A stretch of 64,000 bases of DNA from positions 6,758,001 through 6,822,000 of the forward strand of contig JASJZH010000004.1 of assembly GCA_037178975.1 (NCBI GenBank), in the 5' to 3' direction. The stretch comes from Oscheius tipulae. Lineage: Eukaryota; Nematoda; Chromadorea; Rhabditida; Rhabditidae. The stretch's first letter is position 1, and each line of letters begins with the position of its first letter. The notes under the pieces were generated by a model that had not been told where the DNA came from, did no database searches, and saw nothing but the letters and a program-made list of their open reading frames with translations. The position numbers and the translations under genes are program-made. Positions 11,407 to 23,033 of this stretch are shown here, piece by piece.

Positions 11407-11928
11407 ATGGTTATCCGGTCGGCTCACAATGAGCTGTACGGGAAGATGCAGACAGTCATTGACAGTAGCCTGTCTCCGATAGATGCCGAATTCGTCAAGT
11501 ACGTGATGTATCAGGACATGGAGTTTGGAGGATCGGAAACCAAGGACGATATGTAGGTTTCAAGTTTTAGAAAAGAACAAGAAGTTCCAGGAGAGTCAAA
11601 TCGTTGCTGAGAAGATACGACAACCTCGTCCTCGAGCTGGGAGACGAAAACTTCCTGCCAATGAACGATGCTATTGACAAGGCTATCAAGAGTAGACTAT
11701 TCATTAACATCTTAAATGGTCCATTTAGCCAGTGGCAGTTCCTCGTATCTGAAAGAGGCTGCAGCCAAGAAGAAGCTTCTGGTACCTCTCTATGTGGCCA
11801 CTTATATCTGTGCCCTCGTAAACTTCAAACCATCTATTTGTAAGAGAATTTATTCCGATGTGGAGACTGCCATCGGTTCTATCAAGCAGCCGACTCTCTT
11901 TGATAAGCTCTACAACCGCGAGCTGTAA
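11407..11928 (+). CDS. Unrecognised 148-residue protein
   Basis: Three exons (11407-11552, 11591-11691, 11729-11928) join in phase with 37-38-nt introns. The N-terminal two thirds are charged and helical (MVIRSAHNELYGKMQTVIDS; VKSLLRRYDNLVLELG). The C-terminal third holds one hydrophobic stretch (LLVPLYVATYICALVNF) and then a polar tail ending FDKLYNREL. AATAAA overlaps the end of the CDS. No signal peptide. I know no family that fits. The phase agreement and codon-like composition support a real gene. Confidence 0.6.
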
Positions 11929-12211
11929 ATAAACCAGCTGGTCTCAATCCGTTTTTATTGCAAGGAATCGAATGAAAAGTCCCAAAGTCCCTTGGAATCA
12001 AAGATCTCGTGCTCCTATTCTAAACCGGAGAGTGTGTTTATAAACCAGACTTCGTCATCTGGTTATTCAAGTCGGTAGTTTATAGCGCCGTAGAGTTGAA
12101 TTGCCTTCTCTCTTTCTCCCTCTCACACACAACTGAAAGAGACTGCTCCTCAATCTTTCTCAGATTTTAATTAAGTTCTTTCCAGTCCACTCTCTTGAAC
12201 CAATATGAGTG

Positions 12212-12290
12212 GTTCTTTCTTATTATGCTGGTGAATCGGCAGCAGACTTTTTAACAAAATGCTTTTTGGTAAGATGTACCTTGGAAGCAT
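12212..12290 (+). mobile_element. Possible Ty1/Copia C-terminal remnant
   Basis: One frame reads YYAGESAADFLTKCFFGKMY, resembling the G-x-x-S-x-AD-x-LTK motif at the end of Copia polyproteins. It is very short, with stops soon after. Weak. Confidence 0.25.
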
Positions 12291-12620
12291 ATCTAAATAT
12301 ATATCGAAAAGCTTGTAAGAAGTCAAGTTCTGTACAGCTTTGAACTCTCTGGAGATTGTCGGTGCACTTTTGTGATCTCACACTTAAATACAATCAAAGG
12401 GTTCGTTATAAACAACCTTTTCTGGCCCATATTGGTCTTCATTTAGCCAATTATCCAGGGCCCATTATGCATTCCCGTCACTAACATTCTGTTCTTTATT
12501 GAATTTGGCCTGAATGAGACCACCCCAAGCAAACACTCGCTGTCCTGCTTCCTTATGTTGATGAGACGTATCGGCGAAGTTCTGAACGTTCTCTTGCTCC
12601 GATCCAGTTGATTCTCTTAC

Positions 12621-12729
12621 CTCCAAACTGTTCCCGATTCAACCAGGCTCCCGGCATGTTCATCCATTCGGCGGATCTCTTCGAATTGACCGGTCGATTG
12701 GCCGGAAGGTACATTCGGTGTCCGAAACA
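12621..12729 (-). other. Isolated exon-like segment
   Basis: On the minus strand an acceptor (CTTTTCAG), an open stretch with pieces such as HRMYLPANRPVNSKRSAEWM and a donor (GTAAGAG) line up in one frame. No neighbouring exons are evident. It may be a relic of a gene. Confidence 0.25.
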
Positions 12730-15267
12730 CTGAAAAGTTCAGTGAGGAAGTAACTCTTTTTTGTTGTCAAGGGGAACTGGGAGAGTCTGGCTTGACTCAT
12801 ACTCAGAGTATGACTACTTTTTGATCCATCGGGTTGACTTTTGTTGTGTTATTACGTGATATAAACTGCGTTGATTGCAATAAATTAGGCCCGACAAAGA
12901 TTTTCCTTGTCTTTTCCCCCCGGAACGAGGAAGTTCTGAGGTCCCTTTTTCTCCTTCTCTTTGCGGTCCGTTTATCACTGTTCGAAACCCAGGATGTTTT
13001 ATTTTGGGTGACAACTGACGCCATTTCGTCAGAGTTCCAATAGTTGAACAATCATCTAACTCTCACACACCAAAAACTTCCTAGTATTTCGATGCGCGAC
13101 TTGGTACTCTTACTACCCTTGCCTTTCAGCCACGCCATACTCTATAAAGTTCCTAAGGTTTTCCTCCATACCCCGTCATTTTTAGAAGCTTCAGCTACGG
13201 AACTCACATATTGTCCCATGCAGAGTCCCGTGAGCATTGCTGAAGATTCCATTGCACAGAGGGCCACCTGAACTTATTCAGTTATGTCAATGACATGACT
13301 AAACTGACCAAAACTAGGAGGACAATAGTCTGGCGGCTCATTCTTTCTGAAATGCTTGAGAATAATAGGGGATGAGAGGTTATGAGGACTGCGTGACCCT
13401 TGAGCAAAATTGCTTGAACGCCTGGTCGCAAATTGGCAGTTTTGGTCGCGACTAAATTACTGAGAGGGAAAAGATGAGGTGCCTAACACAACAATCGGTC
13501 AGTTATAACAAACAAAATATGGAAATTGAGCTCTTTTATTGGTAGGATGACGCAGAAAACAATGGAGACGGATCCTATTACTAGATCTGAACGCTGGTTC
13601 AGATGTTCAAACTGGGAATTGTGGATAGAGAGTAGCTACCAAATGAAGGGAGCCAAATCTCTAACCTACTCTTTTGGGTGAATCTGTAACTTGAGTATTC
13701 CCATGTTTTCCGTGGGTTGATCTTTGAGGCCTACACATGAACCATGCATAAAAGACACCAAAGTCAAGTTCATTGGCATAAAAAGAAAGAAAGATTCCTC
13801 TGGAATGATCTACCGACCAAACCTTGAGAGTCACTAGACTAAAAGATCAACAGTTACTACTTGTCTGGGGTGTATTTTTAACTCAAGCTGTCTTTGTAAT
13901 ACCGAAAAAAAAACAAGCAGACCCAAGTTGTAGGAGTTCAGAGACAGACAATCTGGCTTTGAAAATGGTCACGCCCAGTAAGCAATCACGGATTTATAGA
14001 AAAGGACTTATGGTAACGGAAAAGATGTAGGTGGTCAAGTGTATGTCTCTCCCATCTCCACAGCTTGAGCAACACATTTCGATGAGTTATTCACGGGCAT
14101 CAGGAAGTCCTATCCAGAAATAGCAAGACGACTTCAGGGAAAAGGTTTTCCAAGACAGACTCCAGCTTTCTTTATACCTGTTGAATGAGGGCGGTGATTC
14201 GCTTTGGAATGAACAACTTTTATGGTCCGAGACAAATTACTCAGACTTACAAGTTCCGTCTTGGACAAGGAACTGGATGAAGGGGAAGAGGACGAGAAAA
14301 TCAGTGAAAAGAACTCGTCACTAGCCTCTCGATTAATTCATTCTCGCGTCGTGAAATGACGGACATAAAACAAAACCTCGGATGGCTATCCCCGAAATCT
14401 TCTCTCTCTCTCTCGAACGCGTTCAATGATCACAACTCTGTGAATTAGGAGACCGGAAATTACGGGGATCAGTCCGGTAAAAAGAGAACAAGTGACGCCT
14501 AACTATCTCTGCTTCTTCAGGAAAAGACTCGTTCCCAGTAATAGGTCTCTTTCACTTACGAAGACTACCTCTTTGCTGCTTCTCTTCCCATTTTCTGCTC
14601 TTTTTGTAGCTTATCTATTCACTCCCTTCAAACATAATAAATCCTGCTTTTATTGGCCGTCTACGAATTGTATGGAAAGTGGCCACATCAACAAAAGCAA
14701 TGTGCTGCCGTAGACACTGTGGTCGTTGCGATTCTTTTTTTCGATTGTCTGAACCCGAAGTTAAAAGGCCCAATTCAAAAGTTTCATGGTCATACTTCTG
14801 TTCCATTTCTTAGACGTACAACTTCCTTTTCGGGTCTCTTATAATCTTCTTTCGAAGTTCTCTTACCAAAAACTGCTCGAATTGTATCAATCTGACTAAT
14901 AACAGTTAGGTGGAGAAACCTTTGATTTTCCGGCATTCTGAGAGTGCTCACTCTAACCGAGGTCTTTGTGGTGCAAAAAAAGCGTATGAAAACTCGATAA
15001 GACAGTAATCTCCAGGTGGGTAGCAGAAACCTACTTGAATTCGCGCGCAATTGCCTGAAAATCAGGGATATGTCCCATCACGAACTTACGTGAGTACAGT
15101 ATGTCTGTTTGTTTGTTTTTTTGTTTTTTGATTGACCTACAAATTTCTTTTTTGCTTCGTTTCTTTTTTTTCACACATTCTTTGTTGCAAAGATTTTGTA
15201 CTTATACTTATTTACTTCCCGGATTTTCTCTGTAATCCAGTATAACATCATGGTATTCAGTTTCAAA

Positions 15268-18200
15268 ATGGACGGTGACAAAAAGGACGAGCCCATGGAC
15301 GTTGAAGAGAAGAAGGAGATTGCCGGAAGTCAGGTTCTCCGACTCCCGCAAAAGGATCACGTACCGCAGTCGAGGGGATGTTTCGAGTCCGAAGTCCGCT
15401 GCAACCTCTTCAGGATGGAGCTGGACGCCAACATGATGGTACACAAGTACCGCATCGACCTCAAAAAGATTCGCAAAGAACAAGAATACGATCTCACTAA
15501 AGGAATCAAGTCTGAGTAGGTTTTACGCTTTATTTACTAATCTGGAGCCTGCCATTGTCGAGTTCATAATGAGTTCGTTTTTTGTTTTCAGTGTCGCCTC
15601 CCAGCATCGTCGTCGAATTTGTCAGTCTATCTGGTCGGACTTCCTCAAGAAGTGCGAGAAGAACGGACAGCCACTGATCGATGACAAGTACTGCTTGGTC
15701 TACGACTGCGCCAATATCCTCTACGCGGCCAAGCGTCTCTCGTTGCCTCTCGAAGGGGACTGCAAAGTCTTCGGTCTCGCTCTGTCCAGGGTAAACTTTT
15801 TCTTTTTGTTCCTTCATGATGTTCTGTCCAGGAAGAAGTCAGCAGCGACAACACTCGCAACTACGTCGGCAAGCAGTGCGAGCAGATCGTCGTCTCCATC
15901 GAGCATACACTGGATTTTGTCTATTCGACGGCAAACGAGGAGGACAAGCACCGCGAGACCATGCAGTTCCTCGAAGTCCTCACTTCGGCCAGTCTGAATA
16001 AGATGTAAGCCATCTTCAATTATTTTTGTTTTGCAGATGCCTCTAACATAATGTTGCACCTTAATTTTCAGTGGTGACCACTTTGTCTTCGGTAACAAGT
16101 ATTACGCCAAGTCATCGCGCAACGATGTCCCGATCGGCGAGGGCAAGTCGATCAAGTCCGGATTTGAGAAGAGCGTCCGCATTGGTGAATCGGAGGACGG
16201 CAAGCCCCATTGCTACGTCCAAATTGACGGTAAGCGCTTTGTATCCCTTACTCGAACAGCGGTCTATGTCAGCCAAGAAGTCTCCGTTTTTCAACGGTGT
16301 GGCCATTCCCAAGTTCTGTGCCGAGTACATCGGTGCTAGAGATGCTCGTGATCTCGAACACATTTCACGCAGTGACAAGTCGAAGCTAAACCAGCAGCTC
16401 AAAGGACTGATCGCCCGTACCATCTACACGGATAAGAGCAAGACCCGTTTCATCAACGTCAATGGACTTCACAACGAGAATGCTAATAAGTGAGCTTTTC
16501 TTAAGATCTTACTAATTCTTGTTTTCAGCACGATGTTCGAGTACGATGGAAACCAAGTCTCTATCAACGATTTCTTCAAGGACAAGTACAACTACAAGCT
16601 CAAGTATCCTCATCTCCCCTGCATCATTGAGAAGGACCGTCAAAAGATGTCTCTCTATCCCCAGGAAGTTTTGGAAATTGAGCGCGGTCAGCGTGTCAGC
16701 TGCCAGAAGTCGTCTAGAAGCATGGCCGAGAACATGATCAAGGAATGTCGCATGAACCCTCTGGAGCTGAAGGAATACATCGAGAGAGCCATCAAGGAGT
16801 GTCTTCTAGACAGGGACAACAAATTCCTCAAGAATTTCAAAGTTTGTAACCTTTTCATGAGCTTGCCATGTTGCAAGTTCAGATCAAAGTCGAAAACAGA
16901 TGGGAACGTGTTGCCGCTGCTACGCTGTTCCCACCAGCCATTAAGTACAAGTCGAACACTGTCGAGCCCCAGAGCGACGGTTCAATGAGGGACTGGAATA
17001 TCCGTAATGCGACCTTCCTTAAGGGCGGAGTCATCTCCAAGATGGTCTTCGTCATTTTCGATCGGGCCGTCGATAAAGATCCGGCCCGATTTTTCCTGGA
17101 GAAGATCTTGCGCGAAGCCAGCAACAAGGGAATGAGAGTTCCCGATAGCCGTCATGTCGAGATAGTCAACTGCCAGAGCGAGATCGTCAAGAATCTGGAG
17201 GACATCTACATCGATCTCAAAAGTGAACCCCACCCATACATCTTCTGTGTCGCCAAGAACAAGTTTGACCCCGTTCATGGTAAGCCCCTTTTCCAGCTAG
17301 CCAACTTTCGCAATTTTAGCTCTGGTCAAGTCTCTGGAAGCCAAGCATGGCGTTGTTACTCAGCAAGTCTGCAACCAGACTCTGAATAAGGCTATCGGAC
17401 AGCAGGGAGCCTTCATGGTCATCGGCAACCTGATCCAGAAGCTGAATCCCAAGGCTGGAGGAGTCAATCATGCCGTTGGCTTGAGCCGCGAGCATTTGAG
17501 GAAGAATAAGAACGTTACGTAAGTGATTACATCGTTCTTTTGTACCTTAACAAATTCCAGCGATCCAAATCTTCTCCACCCGAGTCGCATGATCTTCGGC
17601 TTTGATATCAGTCACGCCGGTCCCCAGTCCTTCGCCGACCGCGCACTCAAGATCGAGCAGAGCGAGCCCTCTGTCGTCGGAATGTCCTTTTCCCTCGAAC
17701 ATGCTACCCACCTTGGAGGAACTTACTGGATGCAGGCTCCTCGTTTCGCCGGACTCTCCAATGTCACCGACAGAGTTGTAAGTCTTTTTCATTTTCTTTT
17801 TTATCGACTTTTTTTAGGCCAAGGCTCTTCAGACGCGTCTTAAAATTGTTGGCTCGCTGCCGGACGACATCATCATCTACCGCGGAGGTGTCTCGGAGGG
17901 AGAGTTTCCCAAGGTTCTTCAGGAGGTCGAGCAGTTCCAGGGAGCCTTCCAACTGCTCAAGCAGAGCCCTCCCTACAATCCGTCGGTCACCTGCATTGTC
18001 GCCATGACCAATTCCAACTTCAGGATGCTCCCTACCGAGTAAGCTACTTGTCTGTTTTGTTACGTATTTATTTTTCAGTATTAATCCTCGCGCCAAGCCT
18101 CACGAGCAGAATGTCTGTTCTGGAACAGTCGTCCGTACCGGCGTCGTCAATCCGCAGTACAACGAGTTCATCATCGTCCCTCAGAAAGGAATTATGGTCA

Positions 18201-18641
18201 GCTCTCAATAATTTCTTTTTGATCTTCTTTGGATCTCTTTCTAACTTTTCAGGGCACGGTTCGTCCGCTTCGTTGCGTGATTGTCGCCGCCGTCCAGGGA
18301 TCGGTCGGAAAATGCCTCAACAGCGACGATGCTCAGCAGCTCACTCATGCCCTTGCCTATGGTCATCAAGTCGTCAATGCTCCTACTACTCTTCCCGTCC
18401 CGCTCACCGCCGCCACCAATCTTACCAAGCGTGGGAGGAACAATTACAACGAAGTCAAGTGAATCTTTCCTTCTTCGCATATCTATCCTCGTTTTCCAGC
18501 CATCGTGATCAAGACGCTCGCAGCGCTCTCTCCGGATCCAGCGGCGAGACTGGCCAATTCCGTCACGACAGTACCAAGGATTACTTTGAGAAAGTCACTG
18601 ACTCTGTCAAGAGTAAGCTTGAGCATCACTTCTGGGCCTAA
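15268..18641 (+). CDS. WAGO-like Argonaute, slicer residues lost
   Basis: Thirteen exons, starting 15268-15515 and ending 18500-18641, join with 38-67-nt introns to 935 residues. An acidic N-terminus leads into an N domain. A PAZ region spans roughly 320-420, a MID region contains LNPKAGGVNHAV near 600, and a PIWI domain runs from about 640 to 920. The first PIWI aspartate is kept (IFGFDISHAGP). The next catalytic position, normally YRDGVSEG, reads IIYRGGVSEGEF, and the final histidine of the PAPxYYAH motif is replaced (PVPLTAATNL). The DEDH tetrad is therefore incomplete and cleavage is not expected, as in many worm-specific Argonautes that bind secondary siRNAs. An acceptor (ATTCAG) seven bases before the ATG suggests trans-splicing. 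An upstream in-frame ATG at 15250 is the alternative start. Confidence 0.92.
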
Positions 18642-19509
18642 TTCCCTTTGTTACGTGACCCCGTTGTCATTAAATCTAATTTTTTTCCTATCCATCATCA
18701 ATAACTTCGTAATACTCTTGGTTTTGTTACTTTTATTTTCCCACTTAAGTTTGTCTTGTTGACACTAAAACTCTAACCATTACCTGAAAGACGATAGTTT
18801 CTGAGATCCGGCCCAAAGCCTCTTGACGTGGATTCGTCACTTTCTTCCTCGCAATCGGCTTCAAAAGCCCAGCCCTTTCATCCTGAAAAGGAAGAGAAGG
18901 CTCCATCCGAGTCCCAAGGCTTGATTTCTCGCTCACTCTCTGCCTTTTAGATGATGTTTGATAGGCTGCAGCAAAGCAGTGAATTGGACATTGGTACCTA
19001 GTAACTTTTTCGGGCGAAGTGCTGCTCTTTTTGTAGTATTTTTGCAGTGGAGTACAGTTTTTTGCATATTCATTACTGCTTGCCTGTCAAACACTTTGTT
19101 TCAATCCTGATATAAGCTTGGTAGAAGTGAAAACTGACTAGTAATCGGAGTTTTTATATGGACAGCGGGAAAAAGAAAAGGAACGATTCATATGAGGAGC
19201 GTTGTGTGTCCAGTAGCTCTCCAAATGTCATGCAACAATCTTGAGAAGAGTTGAAATTAGAAAACCATTTAGCTTTTAGTCCATGAGAGAATCATCTGTT
19301 GGTTTACAGCACCAAACTTCTCGCTTGTATTGTTGTCTTCCCAATTAAAAACTAGCAGCTGACAACTTGGCTTCAAAAAATATCCCACCACACAAACCCA
19401 CATCATTCATCCGCAAATATATCCGTTCCCACGGCATTTCTCACGTGCGGCCACCTTACTTTTCTCGACCTATATAGTCGCTCTCATTCTCATTCCGACT
19501 GTTTCTAGC
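18642..19509. other. Intergenic downstream of Argonaute
   Basis: An open stretch at about 18797-18950 reads plausibly on both strands. The plus side is Ser/Glu-rich with pieces such as PFHPEKEEKAPSES and ends at TAG. The minus side ends in a GTAATG donor. Neither has a start or partner exons that I can place. The rest looks non-coding. Confidence 0.4.
19471..19477 (+). promoter_or_regulatory. TATA-like box
   Basis: TATATAG lies 33 bases before the ATG at 19510, a suitable position for a core promoter of the small MGCSC gene. Confidence 0.35.
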
Positions 19510-19887
19510 ATGGGTTGTAGCTGTTCCACTCTGTGCTGCAAGCCGAAAAGCCAGCCCTCCGTCCATCCGAGTAGACCAGTTTCTAGCACTAATCGGTACA
19601 AATTAAGGTGTTGCCGAGGCGGATCCGAGCAGCGAGGAGAAGAGAAATGTGCTTAGGAAAAATTTCGGGGAGAGAGGCTCCTGTGCTACTTTGCAGACTG
19701 GTGCTAATACGACGAACAATAAGGTCTTTTTTGTCACTTAACATGGCGTTTGTTTTAACCGAGAATAAAGATGTCATTCTTCGACGAAACCAGCATTCTC
19801 GCTGTAGACGGGACGACGGTTCCAGATACTGAACCGGCTATGTGGGAAGGCAATTCGTTTGGGGCGAAGACGGTTCTCGTTCCCTAA
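19510..19887 (+). CDS. Small protein with MGCSC acylation motif (tentative model)
   Basis: The ATG at 19510 opens with MGCSCSTLCCKPKSQPS. Gly2 followed by cysteines is the usual signal for N-myristoylation plus palmitoylation, so the product is probably membrane-tethered. Read straight through, the frame stops at 19656 after 48 residues. A spliced version is also possible: a donor at GTACAA in 19590-19600, then acceptors near 19694 and 19767, joins to a frame containing MSFFDETSILAVDGTTVPDT and ending at TAA 19885-19887. The phases agree, but the splice sites are weak. No homology recognised. Confidence 0.35.
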
Positions 19888-20302
19888 AAGAGTACTGTAG
19901 ATTTCGGCGGATAGAACATAACTAATCTACGTCTATGGACAGAGGAATGTCTTCGGAACTGTCGAAGACGGGAAGACTTCGCTCTCGATAGAATATTCGC
20001 AAGCGATTAGGCAATTTCGGTAGAAGACCGTCTAGAATCTAGAGTTAATCTAGAAGTTATCTGATTATGCAAAGAAGCCCATACACATGCATCAACGAAA
20101 TTAACAAATGTTGAATTTTTGAACGGAGGGGGAGTGACTCGTAAACAAGAGGAGTGAAAAAGGGAGAGATGAAAATAGCTGGTTCATCACATGCATTTGA
20201 CAGGGTGAGGAGAATAACGAGAGCTGAAATTTTTAGTGGGCAGGAACAGAACTTTTGAGTCATCTAGAGGCTCCATGAGTAGGTTTAGTTTGTTCTCCGG
20301 GT
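19888..20302. other. Intergenic
   Basis: No gene visible. A minus-strand open frame near 20057-20263 starts with a hydrophobic run but has no splice or homology support. Confidence 0.45.
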
Positions 20303-20635
20303 CTATCTCATGCATGCAAAACTCCCAACTGCATACTGGTATTTCGAAGTAGACCTTTTCTCCACGTAGACGTGTTGAGAAAGTTCAATCTGGGAATTGA
20401 CTGAAGTTGACCATGGTTTTCACAACGTTCTATCACTCAGAACCACGATTCTAACCTCGTCCTTCTCTGACCAGCTTCCAGTTCTGAGGTTTTCAGGCAA
20501 CAACCAGGCATAGTGTGCTTGCAAAGAGATCATGTGCAGCCAGTTCAATAGCGTTCCAAACTTACAGTAGACACGGAATGACATGACGACGGGAAGAGCT
20601 AGAGCGAAAATAGTCAGTAGCAGTAGAAGCTTCAT
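20303..20635 (-). CDS. Short secreted protein, unknown
   Basis: Three small exons, 20635-20566, 20517-20456 and 20389-20303, join in phase to 72 residues. The start MKLLLLLTIFALALPVVMSF is a clear signal peptide. The predicted mature part is about 50 residues with a single cysteine near its end (GSFACMR). The family is not recognised. The second intron (66 nt) ends in TTCCCAG. It lies among other genes for small secreted proteins. Confidence 0.5.
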
Positions 20636-20967
20636 TGTCGGGAGAAAAAACGAGAGGAAACTGACGGGTCGGAAGGGGTGGTCAACTGGAAGAAGTTAAT
20701 CCTGGAAACGGCGAGTTCGTGTCAGGAGAGATGAATTATGAGAACGAAGGACTTTATTCTAGAGGATTCACGAACATTTGATTTTTAGACACCTCACCAC
20801 TGTTTGGGCAGGCTGTCGTCCCTTAACGGTCTCGACTCTGCTCAATGATGCCATATTCGTGTCAATTGTCTTTCAAATCTCCCAAATGAGTGACAACGAC
20901 TGTTTGATCAACCTGCTACGGGCACTATTAAAGTTTCGTATGAACTCTGCAAAATCACAAGTCGACA
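20636..20967. other. Divergent intergenic region
   Basis: About 330 bases between two divergent secreted-protein genes, so it probably holds both promoters. No clear TATA box on either side. Confidence 0.4.
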
Positions 20968-21416
20968 ATGTTCCGTTCTCTTCTCGTCAGCTCTCTTCTC
21001 GTGACCCTTGCCTTCGGTCAATGCCCTGGTGGATCGGCTGGAACAAGCCCAGTCAATGGTTTCTGTCCAACTGGCCTCACCCTGACCAACGGAGTCTGCT
21101 GTTCTACTTCTAGCTGTCAGGATAAGGTCAATCCCAGCACTGGAAAATCGGACTGTCATAAGATGGCCTCATACTGTACGGATTCGACCTATCAGAGTCT
21201 CATGATGGATCAGTGCAAGAAGACCTGCGGATTCTGCTCCTCGCGTTTGTTTGAATCGTTGGCGTGTAATACTCCTTTGGTTTAGAATGTGTTGACAAGA
21301 TCAACCCAAGTACCGGGACATCCGACTGCCCCAGCAGAGCCTATCTCTGCAACAACTCCGCTTATCGCACACTCATGACCACCGAATGCCCCAAGACTTG
21401 TGGATTCTGTCGCTAA
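20968..21416 (+). CDS. Secreted protein with two ShKT domains (second gene)
   Basis: Two exons, 20968-21244 and 21286-21416, encode 135 residues. A signal peptide (MFRSLLVSSLLVTLAFGQ) precedes a short Cys module (CPGGSAGTSPVNGFC ... CC). Two ShKT domains follow (SCQDKVNPSTGKSDC ... QCKKTCGFC and QCVDKINPSTGTSDC ... ECPKTCGFC). Layout matches the gene at 10491 although they are 10 kb apart on the same strand, so they are probably old paralogues. Expected to be extracellular. No enzyme domain is attached. Confidence 0.88.
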
Positions 21417-23033
21417 AAAGTCTACCTCATTTGTAATGAACATCAGTATTATCTTGCTCTCTCCTCTTTTTTTCCTGAATGATTGGGCCCCCAATGATCT
21501 CTACTATCTAAAGCGCGATGGTTTCTGTAGAGGACTTTGTCTGTTTGTTTGTTTGTCCGTGGCCATGAAACAGAAGCGAGCCAATTATGTTGTCCAGAAA
21601 GTTTTGTTGTTCGGAAACAGTCATTGCCTAAATTGGATGGCAAGTCAACTTTGGGTGCGCTTAAAACTTGGCTTTTTTCACAGGGAAGGAATCTTCTGTT
21701 ACTACGAAGCGGCGCCAATGTAAACTGATGGTGAAAGGACGGCTGGTTTCTACTACTAAAGTTCAGTAGTGTTCGTCCGTCCGTGCGTCACCACGAGAAA
21801 AAAGCTGGCAAGTCATTGCATGTCAAAGATTAAGTAGTCAGCTTTTGGGAAAACTTGGGAACTTAGGCTATTGGAGAAGCGTTGCAACCTCCTATTGTCA
21901 ATGCTAAATCAAGACTAAGGGACGGCGAAGTTTGTGCAAACCCCACAGTTGGCAGCAGTTGAATTGACAGTACCACGCAATTTCTCTCAGCAGTTTTGCA
22001 GGCGTGACAATAGGATCCATCTGCAGGTAGTTCAGTGCCTGAAATCTGTTCGTAATAAAGCCGAAGAAAATGCCTGGATTCAATTAATACGAAACAAGGG
22101 TTCCAGATATGCATAGACGGACTAGTCCTTGCCTCGAAAAGAACAATAGGACTTGCCCTCCTGGAAAAGAACTGAAGCGTTATTCCGCGTGACCGGTCAC
22201 GAATTCACCTCTCTTCCCGTTGCGAAGACTCTTCATTCTTTCTGGATTAGAAATTTATCCTTTTTTCTTATTCCACCCCTAGCTCATCGGATCTTCTTGC
22301 TTTTTGTCACCCCCTCGCTTTGAAATCCAAATTCATTGACCAAACGGACTGGTTTACTCATAATAGTGAAACATCTGCTTCGAACAGTTGCCACAGAATT
22401 AGAAGAGCATACAACTTCAACAGAGTTATGGCTCTATAAAGTTGCTCTGCTCAGAAATTAAAAAAATCGGGAATCAGATGCAGCGCTATTACACCCATTT
22501 CTATCTTGAACTGAAAGTATCTCAATTTTAAGTACATTTTTAGGTGGTACAGCCTGAAGTTTCTTAATGTTTTTTGACAAGAATCAGCCCAATTAGTTCG
22601 TAGTGAGTTTCAAGGCCTTACTTCTTCAAAGACTTCGTATAACCTTCCTCTTTTTGGAATCATAATGGGCTAACCTTTGACCCATGTCTAACCTAAACTA
22701 CTGTAACTATTCGTCTGGTTATAAGACCACCCTTAATTCAAAAAACAGCCGTCCGAAAACGTCACCTTAGACAGCACTCCTTAACTTTTCCCATCTTCGT
22801 TCAATAAACTTCGATAATCTGGATGAAAATGTAGACGGCACTAGTGGTAGTGCTTCGTCCCCAAGCAACACAGAGAGTTGAGTTGTCCCTAATCGAGTCA
22901 GGACTCAATCCGTCGCGCCGGTCAACTTTATCCAACCCGGCCGGGCTCTCTCGACCCCGCCCCCTCAGTGTGAGGCATGCGATGGAGACTGCCTTGTGCC
23001 AGCCATCTGTTGAGAACTCTCAGCTCCAGAACC
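21417..23033. other. Intergenic, no gene recognised
   Basis: 1.6 kb without a supportable gene. Open frames near 21400-21720 occur on both strands and look random. The sequence before 22977 should hold the Ly6 gene promoter. An in-frame upstream ATG of that gene lies at 22977. Confidence 0.45.

Larger units (their letters stand above)
11929..15267. other. Gene-poor region with worn coding fragments
   Basis: No intact gene is visible over 3.3 kb. It holds a possible Copia scrap near 12212, one isolated exon-like segment on the minus strand (12621-12729), and a coding-like but stop-interrupted plus-strand stretch near 14030-14190 (pieces such as THFDELFTGIRKSYPEIARR). These look like remains of old genes or transposons. 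The last 150 bases are T-rich and probably hold the Argonaute promoter. Confidence 0.5.

Noticed and set aside
15645-18096. Several open frames of 60-110 codons on the minus strand within the Argonaute gene
   Set aside because: They are antisense shadows of the strongly supported Argonaute exons; no splice chain or homology.
18745-18936. Minus-strand exon-like frame downstream of Argonaute
   Set aside because: The plus strand of the same stretch reads equally well; neither has a start or partner exon, so no gene is called.
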